Assembly (NCBI GenBank): GCA_037893245.1
Contig: JBAIAA010000257.1
Coordinates: 248,001 to 312,000, forward strand
Origin: Crossaster papposus
Lineage: Eukaryota > Echinodermata > Asteroidea > Velatida > Solasteridae
DNA: 64,000 nt
Reading direction: 5' to 3'
The translations under genes were made by a program, and so were the position numbers. This document shows, piece after piece, positions 25,801 through 37,800 of the stretch (positions are counted from its first letter, which is position 1; every line of letters begins with the position of its first letter). The notes under the pieces are model-generated. The model worked only from the letters and a program-made list of their open reading frames with translations. It did not search any database and was not told where the DNA came from.

Positions 25801-28800
25801 TCGAGTCGGCACAAGAGCCTGGCCGCAGACGGCTTCGACTCGGCAGTCTCTTTGGGCTACGATCCGGACACTGGCGCCGTGTACGTGGGAGACGTCACGG
25901 CAAAGCAAATCAAAAGGTCTCTAGAAAAAATTCTGTCCTTTTTGCTGGGCAACAGTAAAACTAGTCCGAGTATCATACATTTTTAACGGACCCAACATCT
26001 CTGAACCAACGTCTAAAATACAAATGTATGTGTGAACATATGTGACCTGGCACTACGAAATGAGCGAAGAGTCGCACATTGCCAAAATTAGCCGAAACTT
26101 CAATTTTTCAAGTGGGAGGTCGTTTTGGAGTTGTTAACGTTTTTACATACAACAAAAACTTCTTTATCGTATCTCAAAATTGTATAGCTCAATTAAAACT
26201 CTAAAGTGTTGTTTTTTTGTGGCTGAATTGCACTGATTGGTAGTATAGTTGGCACGATTCCTGGACTTTTTCAAAACAAGGTGGCATGACTTAAGCTATT
26301 TCAAAATAGTATAGCGGCGCCTAGGAATAAGCTACAGCAACACACAATACATCATTTGAAAGCTAAGGACTTCTTCTTTCTAGAAATGTAATAATGTCAA
26401 CTTTTTAATTTCGCGACTTCCCACCCATTTCGTGTTGCCAGGTCACATATTTAATTATGCGTGCCGTCATTTCGAGCAGAAATGTGGACAATGCTGCCAA
26501 TTGGTTGGAACCTATTTCTCTGGAATCATCCCCACCGATCTGTATTATATTGGAACATGATCCGAGTGACACTGTGTAATACTGGTTATGCTCGGACAAG
26601 CTAGCCATACCATGTTGATCGTCTTTCGAACTGGACCGGCCACATATTCGTCTCACTCAAATGCCTAAAGTTGGAAGTTATTTGCGAGCATTTTTGGGTT
26701 TTACAACACAAAATGTGTTTGTGTCAGTTGATGAGTGGTTTGCCAAAGCCCCTCTCTTCCCCCCCCCCCCCCCCCCCCCCCCCATCAAAAAGCCTGCTCA
26801 TTGGTCAAAATCTGGAGGTCAAATGGCAGTTGTGTCCATAATTAATTACTGGATCTACACATAGTATAGACACTTGTGCAACAAGAGGATATTCCATAGA
26901 CTAGTGTGCAACAAGTTTGTACAGAAATGAACTTGCTTGGTCGCCGTCAAATACCCAAATTAAAGATTATACCAAAACAAGTTGGAGCAATTATAGAATG
27001 CAGGGCCCACTGACAACTCTCGACTTTATTTGCCCTAGGACATAGAATAGACTGACCCTAACCCTATATACCCCAATACCCATAGAATACAGGACCACTC
27101 CATTCTATGTCATAGGGTAAATACAACCGAGAGTTGTCAGTGGGCCCTGCATGGGCCCCTGCATTCTATAGTTAAGCCAATTATAGAATTCAGGGCCCAC
27201 TGACAACTATCGACTTTATTTACCCTAGGACTAAACCCTAACCCTGTATACCCCAATACCCATAGAATACAGGGCCACTCCATTCTATGTCATAGGGTAA
27301 ATAAAACCGAGAGTTGTCAGTGGGCCCTGCATCGGCCCCTGCATTCTATAGTTAAGCCAACAAGTTTTTTCCTAACTGTTTTTAACTGCAGGTTTATCTT
27401 GGCAGAAGACGGCAATGCTCAAGTTGAAAGTATTGCGGACGTGGGAACACCAGACGGCATGGCATTTGATTGGATCTACAAGAATCTCTACTGGACGGAT
27501 ACCGACAGCAACACGATCAGCGTCGCATCAGGAGAGGGCGATACTCTGACTGTCAAAGTAATTATTGACGAGGGGCTGGATGAACCGAGGGCGATTGCCG
27601 TGGACCCAAGAGAGGGGTATGTCGTCCAGTGTTGTAAGACTCGTACTCATACTCGTACTTGTACTCGAGTACATTTTTTGGGTCAACTAAACAAAGTTTT
27701 TGGAGACAATTACCATTCCTAACTTCCAGGGATGTAGTCTATCACAAGTCCCTGCAAGTCCATCACAAGTCCATCACAAGTCCTCCAGTTCCAATTCAAA
27801 TCACAAGCTATTCAAATCAGCTTTGACAAAAGCATTCCTTTGTCATTGTTAAACCAGTTACTTATGACTGGCTTTATGAAAGGACTTGTGGCTGGACTTG
27901 TGAAAGGACTTGTGACTGGACTTGTGACTGGACTTGTGACTGGACTTGTGACTGGACTTGTGACTGGACTTGTGACTGGACTTGTGACTGGACTTGTGAC
28001 TGGACTTGTGACTGGACTTGTGACTGGACTTGTGACTGGACTTGTGACTGGACTTGTGACTGGACTTGTGACTGGACTTGTGACTGGACTTGTGACTGGA
28101 CTTGTGACTGGACTTGTGCAAGGACTTGTGCAAGGACTTGTGCAAGGACTTGTGCAAGGACTTGTGCAAGGACTTGTGCAAGGACTTGTGCAAGGAATTG
28201 CAGGGACTCGAATACAACTCTGCTAAATTCTGTATGACCGTATAACCATACTCTCGTAAGTATGGTGTAGTATGTTTAAGTATGTATGTTTAATTAGCTC
28301 GTACCGAAGGACCTATATACACGCAACGTTTGTCTGCGGTTCAAAACGGATGACGCATAAACACGTCACGAGCAAGGCCGGAAATGTCTGTGAGCAGCGA
28401 GCAAGGCCAGAAATGCGTGGGTGTGCTTCCAAATACCATTGGCCTGAACCCGCCAAGGATCGAGTTTTGTTAAAACAAGGAGGCTGGCGAAGTTACCACT
28501 TTTTGGACGTTCGCAGGATGGCAGTGGCAACTCTCCGTATGATGGCAAAGGGCCCCCCCCCCCCCCCCCCCCCCGCTCATCCGGAGACCAGTAAACCCTA
28601 ATAACAAATGTGACCGGCTCTACAAAAAGGTGTCTTAAGTCGGGCTATGCACTATCATGTAATGGCCCGCTCAACGTTGAGAGGGTAAACATTTCATCAA
28701 AATGTGTTTTTTATTTGTTGTCATGGATGAAATCTTTATTAACTACAGTTTAAGGTTTCATAAAAAGAAATGTTGATTTTCATAAATAAAGTGAAGAAAA

Positions 28801-31800
28801 CAACCATTTTGTGTGCATCGTTCTGTTGTAATACAACAGAGCCGGCAATTTCAAAGCCTGTTTCCTCAGTTGTGTAATTTGAACTCCAAAAAAGTTATCA
28901 ATGTGTAAACACGTTGTGTCTCCAAAATAGGAGGGGCTTTGGATCTCTATTATATACTAAATGAAAGCTTACGTTGTGGGCTTTCTTACCATGTATATAA
29001 CTCAATTTCATTTTGTTCGCAACATAAGACACGTTTTTGTCACAAATACTGTCTCTTCTTTAAGGTACATGTACTGGAGTGACTGGGGGGAGGAGCCCTA
29101 CATCGGTCGTGCTGGCCTGGACGGACAGTCCCCTGAGAGGTTGATCACGGAAAACATTAGCTGGGTCAACGGACTTGCCCTGGACTATGAAGCCGGCCGC
29201 ATGTACTTCGCCGACGCAAAACTCGATCGACTGGAATCGGCGGATTTGAACGGCCAGAACCGCCGAGTTGTCCGGAGTTCCACTGATGGCAACGACGATG
29301 TGAAACATCCATTTGGTGTGGCTATCTATCAGGTAAATGATTCAGCATTGCGTTAGTTTAAAAAAAAAATAGTATTAGAGTATTTCTGTCATTTTAATCC
29401 TTGTATATCCTACATTTTTAATAGTGCCCTATTGAAAATCACCCTAGAGCTGACATGGCTACCATCAGAAAAATAAGTTATTATTATATAATCCAACATT
29501 TTAGATTTTGATTTTTGTCTTCATTTTTTCCACTTTGGACTGTGGCCAGTTCCGTCATATTTTTTTTTCGAGAAGGCCTCGCATTTTATTGAAATAGGAA
29601 TTGGATGATAAGTTTTGAAACTCTAACTCTCAATATCTGATCGTTTTTTGGGGCAGGACACTCTTTACTGGACGGATTGGCAGGGCAACGCCGTTTACTC
29701 GGTCAACAAATTCAGCGGAGAGGGACTGGAAAGACCCTTTGACGGCTTCGGAACTCCGATGAGTCTGGTGGCAACTCAGGGTTATTACGAAGGTAATCAT
29801 TTTGTTCTCATTCAATGTCCGGTCGAGCGTCCAAGTTTGACACATTTTAAGTTTATGCAGTCGTGTTTTACATAACGACGTAGGATTCCCTATTGTGTTT
29901 TCCTTTGTTTCGGTACTGTAACCTAACCCGATTCACTTATCGTACACGTTAACGACAAAAGACAAAATTATAGAAAAGACGAACGCCTGTGGACTAAAAG
30001 GATCTCTTGTTCGGCTATTTGATGGACTGATCTTTGGGTGGGGTTCATCACAACTCTTTCAAAATAGGTCAAAGGTCATCCAAAGGTCATTTCAGGTCAT
30101 CATTTTTAAGAACAAAAAACATACAGGAATAAACCTTGGGAAAAGGTGACACTCGCTTTTTTTGCGAATCTTTTTTTTTTTTGCGAATCATTTTATTTTA
30201 TTTTTTTTTGCGAATAATTTGTTTTAATTTTTGTGTGTGCAGATGTCAGCCTTTGCGAGGAGGCGGGCAATCCATGCTCCCACCTCTGTCTGCGTTCACC
30301 GTCAGCAGACGAGGGATTCGTCTGCGCCTGTCCAAATCAGACCACCTTAGCTGGCGACAAGAGAACCTGCCTATGCAGCAACGATCTCAGACTGTCGGAA
30401 AATGGCAGCGCTTGCTTGAGTACGTTGGTCACCGTCTACGTCCTCAAAGGAGTATTTACATCTGCAGTTATATACACCCTGAAACCCTGTTTATACTCTA
30501 CGCAAAAGCGAGCACAAACTTGAATTAGTTATGTCACTTGTAGTTTTGGTGCTGCGAATTCGCAAAAGATATTTTAACTCCGTCCGAATTTTCACAGCGA
30601 ATGCTTTGTGACGTCAAATTCGTATAGCGTATTCACTTTCGCGTAAGTTTCAGTCAAATATCGACTGATCAAAAGAGAAACTCATTAGCATTAATTCAGC
30701 CATACTGGAAATTGTGTTGACCTCCATAGGAAATTCCATTTTGTTAAATTTTTTTACTGAATTCCTAATCGAAAAATGCTCAATTTCTTTGGGTTTTCTG
30801 AAGCAGGGAAATCTATCGAATAAAATAATAAAACTGAGAAATCCCACATTTAATAAAAATATAAAAGATCAACGCATTTCACTATTGTGATGTGCCATAT
30901 ATTAAATAAAAGCTTATTTCCTGCTTTTTCTGACCAACTGTAAAATTTAAAACTTATTAGCAGAGCGGGTCCCACTTGACACTCTTTACGTATTTTTATT
31001 TTTTTTCCAGAGGAGAATCGTTGTTTAGCCACGCCTGAGCCGTGCCCCGGTATTGACTGCGTGGACACCCATTCCGGCCCAACCTGTACCTGCCCCGAGG
31101 AATACGTCCTGGCCCAGGAATCGACCGGACCAACGTGCCTCCATGCCTTCCCAACCCCACCCCATCTGTTCGTCGCCGACGGGCAAACGGTCAGGGATAT
31201 CGATGTGCTCTTGGGTACCGTGGAAAACGTCGTTAGCCGCCTTGTCAACGTAGTAGTTTTAGCTTACGACGGCCTTCCGGGATCTGAGGCTGTTTACGTC
31301 AGCGACAAAGGAAGCATTAAACGGTACGACAGTATCCATCCATAAAATAAAAAAAGTTGTTTCTTGACAAAAACAAACAAGAATTTCTCAACCAGTTTCA
31401 CATCGGATGCTGTGTATACACGCAAAGTTGTTTTTTTCCGAAATTCTAAACGAGCGAGCGAGGCCGGGTGTGCTACCCATAAAATGCCGGCCTGAACCCG
31501 CCTCGGATCGAAGTTCGTGAAAAACTATCCCGCGCCAAGGCCCGGTCAATGTTAAAAGAATCCAAGTTTGAACTGATCAAAGGGAAAGTATACCTTTTGC
31601 AGCTTTTGCAAAAAGTAACCAACCAAATCATTGTTCAAAAGGTGGACTCTAAACTCTGAAATTGCATCACAAAAGTTATCGGGACGTTGTGCTCAAACTT
31701 GGTGGCATGACCCTTTTACAAATGTGACCCACCACGCCAAAACCAGACGGAAGTCGGCAAATGCCATTTCGAGATACGACATTGTACACAATTTTTTATT

Positions 31801-34800
31801 TTGTTTGATTTTTATATTTTTTTTTTTATTTTTATATTTTTTTTTTTTATTTTTTTTATTATTTTTTATTTTTTTTATTATTTTTTATTTTTTTTCATAA
31901 ATCGTTAGTTAAAACTCGTTAGATAATATCGTCCTTCTCCTGATTTTTGCTCAATAATATATGATAATGATGAACGACTTTAGTGCTCGTTTTCTCCAAA
32001 GCATCCCTTGACACTTCCTAACTTCAAAAAGATATAACTTCAAAAGTATACCACCTATTTGAGTCCACTATAGCTTATTTGAAAATTTTTCATATGAACA
32101 ATATCGACTTCAGCCTGGTTTTGGGGTGGTGGGTCACAAATCTGAACTGTAATTTTAATGCGAATTACCGCTGCTTTGCTTTTTCGCAGAGTTGGTTATG
32201 CAGGCGAGGGAGAAGATACCACCTCACTGATCGCGTCGGACACCGGCTCCGTGTTCGGCTTGGCGTTTGACGCCGTCCATCGCAACCTGTACTGGACGGA
32301 CAGCCTGAAGAGCACCATCAACGTGGCCACGTGGGACGGGGGTTACAGCAAGGTGCTCCTGACGAGACTGGAGGGAATAAACACGCCCAAGGCACTGGCA
32401 GTGGACCCCGAGAACGGGTGAGTTGAACAAACACATTTTGTGACCTGTCACGACAAAATGAGATCAAAGTCGGGAATATTGAAAATTGAGATATTGATAT
32501 TTTCAAATTCTTGAGAAAGAGAGCTTTCCGATGGTACATAACACTTGGGGGTTTTGCGATAAATACATTTTACAGTGCTCTAGAAAGTCATGAGTTTCAC
32601 AAAACGTGTTTGTGAGAAAACTTACTTTAAACATCTTAAACAAAACACGCAAAAGATTAAAAAACAGGACAAGTAAGGTTCGGTTGAGCATAGCAACGGC
32701 TATGTTCTAATCATTATTTCTTCTTGACATTTTTCACACATACAAACTATTGTATAAACAGCAAAATATCAAAATTTCAAAAAAGTGGGATACTTACGAG
32801 GACCTGATTTGCATATTTAATTACCGTGTTAATTAGACCACTATTGGACTTTAAACCAAACACTAACTACGCAAACACTACGCGAAATCGCGTAATTTAG
32901 GAGGTTTTCAACCATCTGACCTCACTTAAAAAATGGGAATATGTAGAGGAGGACTTGGGATGGCCGTATCTCTAAATCACATTGTGCGACTTTACTCTCA
33001 TTTTGTGATGACAGGTCACATTTGTGACCTGACACCACGAAATGGGTAGAAAGTCGCGAAATAAAAAAGTTGACATTATTACATTTCTAGAGAGAAGAAG
33101 TCCTAAGCTTTCAAATGATGTATTGTGTGTTGCTGTAGCTTATTCCTAGCCGCCGCTATACTCTTTTGAAATAGCTGAAGTCATGCTCCCTTGTTTGGAG
33201 AAAACGAAGTTTAAAGTCTGTGAACCGTGCCAACTATACTATCACTCAGTGCAATTCAGCCACCAAAAAAACCAAACTTTAGAGTTTTAATTGAGCTATA
33301 CAATTTTGGGATATGAAAAAGAAGGTTGTTTTGTATGTAAAAACGTTAACAACTCAATACCGAACTCCCACTTGAAAAATCGGCGTTTGGCCAATAACTT
33401 GTTTGGCCGTGTGCGACGACTACTTTTTGATTTAATAGTTACCTGGGGTAAATTTCATGAAGCTGCTAAGCACACAAATTTGCTTAGCACAAAACAAGTC
33501 TTGCTCAGTAAAACAGGTTACCAGCCAAAACTCTTTGTTTTTCATGCCAAGCCCAAACCAACTGAATACCAGTCACAAACAATATGCAATTTGGTTTGTT
33601 ACCCTGTTTTTGTCGAGGAAGAACTGTCAGTTTTTACTGCTTAGCAGCTCCATGAAATTGGTTCCAGGTTGGACAGACCAGTTGAACAGTGTCCAAGAAA
33701 AATATCTGTAAAAAATAAGGGTGGCAATTCAGGAACCGGTGTTGAAACGTTTCCCTGGTTTTTTTGCGACCAAAGGTACATGTACTGGAGCAGTTTCTCT
33801 CCTCGGTTTGCCTACATCTCACGGGCGGGCCTGGACGGCAGCAATCCCGAACAGATCGTGTCCGAGTCCCTCCAGCGACCATCTAGCCTGGCCCTGGATC
33901 CTTCCCAGGGCAAGATCTACTGGGTGGACGTGGGGCACCAGACAATCGAGTCGGCCAAGACGGACGGAAGCCAGCGGCGAGTGGTGATGAGAGATATTTC
34001 CAGGCGGCCATTTGGGATCGCCATCTACCAAGTGAGCGTTATACCACTAGTATTTAATTGTTTCTATTCGGGGAGTGTGAGTGATTGACTGGGCATGGTG
34101 TCGCGGTAGAATGGTCACCTGTGGGGTGTGGTGGACCTGCAAATCTACCGGGGACACGGTCCGGCCTTCCTGGGGGTCCTGTTCCTCGTGGCACTGTGTC
34201 TTGGAGATTGCTAATATATTCCCCTTGGGATGAATTTCCCAAATTACAAAGTTGCGGGGGCTACATTTTCCTTTGTATACCAGGTAGAAGTTAGAACGCA
34301 TATTATAACTCCCCCGTGTAACCGTTTTGGCTTGGTGGATTAAAGGCGCTCAACCTATTTACAATATGAATGTTCAGTCCAAGGCGGATATTTCGATACC
34401 AGTAATAATAGATATCAAAAGCTATGATCAGACAGCTTGATGTCTTCTCAAGATTTCGATAGTTATGGCCAAAAGTGTGATCCTATGCCAGGTGGGGAAA
34501 GGTTTCCACTTCCAAAAGTCCATTGCAAACAAAGTATCATCGTGGGCGCCAGACCCGCCGGGTGCCCCCCTAGCCCCGGTGCCCAGGGGTTTGCCGGGTG
34601 CCCGGGGGTCTCCCCCCCCCCCCCCCCCCCCCCAGAGCGCATAGGGGTTACGCCACTGCCGAAGCAAATAAAAACCAAAACTGACTTGCACACTATTTGA
34701 CAAACTTTGCAATTAACAGGACAGGGTGTACTGGGACGATGTTGCCAAAGCCTCCGTGTTTTCTGCCAACAAGTTTACGGGGTCGGACGTGGAAGTCGTG

Positions 34801-37800
34801 GCGAAAGGTCTTCGCAGGCCAATGGGTCTGGCGCTAGCGGTTCCTTCCAATGTGTGTAAGTTGAGAAGAAGGAAGAAAAACAAATTATAAAATGGGGATT
34901 TTTTTGTTTCAAAATTTTTAGATTGGTGTGTATTTGTAATCTTTGATATGTCTACTACACAAGTTTTGAAGTTGTAAAACTTAATCTTGAGAAAATTGCA
35001 TTTAAATTCCTACAACTGTGTTACAGTAAATGTATAGCAACGTAATAAAAATGGGATGAAATAAGTTTCAAAGATGTTGGATAGAAGAACGAAATTGGAG
35101 AATTGTAAAATAGGACTTACGGATTAAGGTTCACATAAAAACACGCCTTCTTGGCAAATTTTGGCGTTTGCCCTCTGTTCTGCCAAATGGCAATTTTCTG
35201 ACTTTAAGCTTATTTCGTGGCGACAAGTCACACATATGTTTGAGAATTAAAGTATAACATTTTTTAAAAGTGTATTTTGTGAAATGTTGTTCTGCCAGTT
35301 CCCACTGCATGTGAGGAGCCCGGACGAGGTTGTTCCCATTTCTGCCTGGGAGCCCCGACACCCGACGGGTTCACTTGCGCCTGCCCCGGTGACAACACGA
35401 GACTGACCTCGAGTACAGGAAGATCGGCGTACGTCTGCCTCTGCGCCAACGGAAGCCTCTTACACCAAGACGGTCAGCAGTGTCAGGTTAGTAAACCAGG
35501 GCCCGATTTGCACGAAACTCCTCATCTTGCGACGCGTCTTGGGACTTTAAGCGGTGGTCACATCTTACGGTCATGAACGTAGTTGAATGCAGTTGAACGT
35601 GGTTCATTTGACCGTAGTAGACTGTAGTTGACCGTACTTCAACCGTAGTGCCGTGGTTACTACGGTCAACTATACGGTCAACTACGGTCCACATTACGGT
35701 CAAGTAGGGTCAACTATGGTCAACTATGGTCAACTAGGGTTAACTACGTATATACTAGGCTCACAGTACGGTACAGACATCCAAGGTGACCGAAGAAATA
35801 TTTTCAACTTGTTGACAACTTTTGGGCTAACTACGACCAAATCATGGCTTTCCTCAAGGTCTAAGTACGTTCAGAACTACGGTCCACTACGTTTAACTAC
35901 GTTTAACTACGTTTAACTACGTTTAACTACGTTTAACTACATTCAACTACGTTCAACTACGTTCAACTACGTTCAACTACGTTTAACTACACGTTCAACT
36001 ACGTTCAACTACGTTCAACTACGTTCAACTACGTTCAACTACGTAAATAAACAAGGGGAAACCAGAGGGGTGAGAACAAATAAGAACAAACTGCTGGCAA
36101 GGATTAAATCTTAAACAGATGGCAAATGGGAGAAAACAATAGAAGTTAATCATTTTCTAGTTGGATGTTGAGCCCATGTGGTTGAATAGTCCGAAGACGA
36201 TTCATCCAAACTTTCTCCCGGCTGAGACGGACTGAGTCTTTCCGATGGCCAAGTGATTCTATGCCCTGTAGAATCATATCAGAAATGCAATGGTTAGGCT
36301 GATTGAAGTGCTGACCGACTGGGTTATCTAGTTTCTTGGTGTTAACAGTCGATCGATGACCGTAGAAACGCTTTTTTAGGGCGTTTTTGGTCTCTCCGAC
36401 ATACTGAACTCCACAGAACCTGCAAGAGATGAGATATACGACATTAGATGTACTACAAGTGATGTTACCAATAATTTTATGGGTGGTACCAGAAGAGTGG
36501 CCAGAAAAGGAGTCAGACTCCTGGATGTGGATCTGGCAAACCACACATCTGGAACTGCACTTGAAAGTTCCGTTCTGGATGGGAGGAGATGTATCCAAGC
36601 TGGGAACTTCGGCTCAAACAATGAGGTCTCGTAGATTACGAGGCCGTTTATAAGCCAATACAGGGCTGTCGGGGACGGCACGGACAAGGCAATCTGAAGT
36701 GTGGAGAATGTGATGGCTGTCGTTAGTGATTTTGCGAAGGGAAGGGAGACTGGGGTGAAAGGTAGTCACCAGGGGGATCATGGGTTTGGCATTAGCCTGG
36801 GGGGCCTTTACCTTTAAAGCCAAATTTCTGGGTACAGCTTTGGCTCTGGCAATGGCACGTTGAACTTGGTGGGAGCTGTGACCCCTGGCAACCAAGTTAT
36901 TCTTCAGTATCTGTGAATGGCGGGAGAAATCATAGTCGTTAGAACAAATCCTTTTGAGTCTGAGGGCCTGACTAAATGCTATACCAGTCTTACAATGCCT
37001 AGGGTGACAGCTGGAGGAGTGGAGATACTGGTGTGTGTCTGTGAGTTTAGAATACAGATCAGTGGTTATTAAGTTATCCTCCTTGCGGATGGTGACATCC
37101 AGGAAGTGGGCCTGATGATGTGAGTACTCTGATGTGAACTTGATGGTCCTGTGGAAGGAATTCATGTGATTAGTGAAAGTTAGCAGACTGTCCTCATCAC
37201 TGGTCCAGATAAAAAATACATCATCAATGTATCTCCACCAAATCCAGGGACGACACGGTGCTGAGGCAAGCATGCGTTCCTCGAGGTCACCCATGAAGAG
37301 GCATGCAAAGGAGGGTGCCATGCGAGTACCCATTGCAGTGCCATGTACCTGTAGATAGTGCTTATCTAGGAAGGAAAAATTATTCTTTGTTAGTACAAGT
37401 TTCATGAGGGCGCGAATGTCACTTATGGGAGGGGTCGTGTGTCCTGCCCTAGCTAGGGGTATGGAACAGGCACGAAAACCTTCTTCGTGGGGTATGTTGG
37501 TGTACAAAGATGAGACGTCAAAAGTCCCAATGATGGCCGTTCTGGGAATCTGGTCCTTGATTCCTTCAAGCTTGCGCAGGAAGTCTGGGGTGTCATGGAT
37601 GTATGATGGAATCCTAGGGACAAGGGGTTTAAGAAAACTGTCAATAAACAGGGAGATGTGTTCCGTGGGTGAGCCATTACCCGATACGATGGGCCTAACA
37701 GGGTTACCAGTCTTGTGAATCTTCGGGAGAAAATAAAATCCAACGCAAACTGGTTAAACAGTATTATAATATTTTGATATATACATAATATGTGACCCGC

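Noticed and set aside
27840-28226. A GLVT repeat protein (128 codons) and its antisense HKSS repeat
   Set aside because: Direct translation of a 12-bp minisatellite inside an LRP intron; no start context, no homologue, and relatives lack the array.
31631-31900. 89-codon Phe-rich membrane-like frame
   Set aside because: Low-complexity T-rich tract in an intron.
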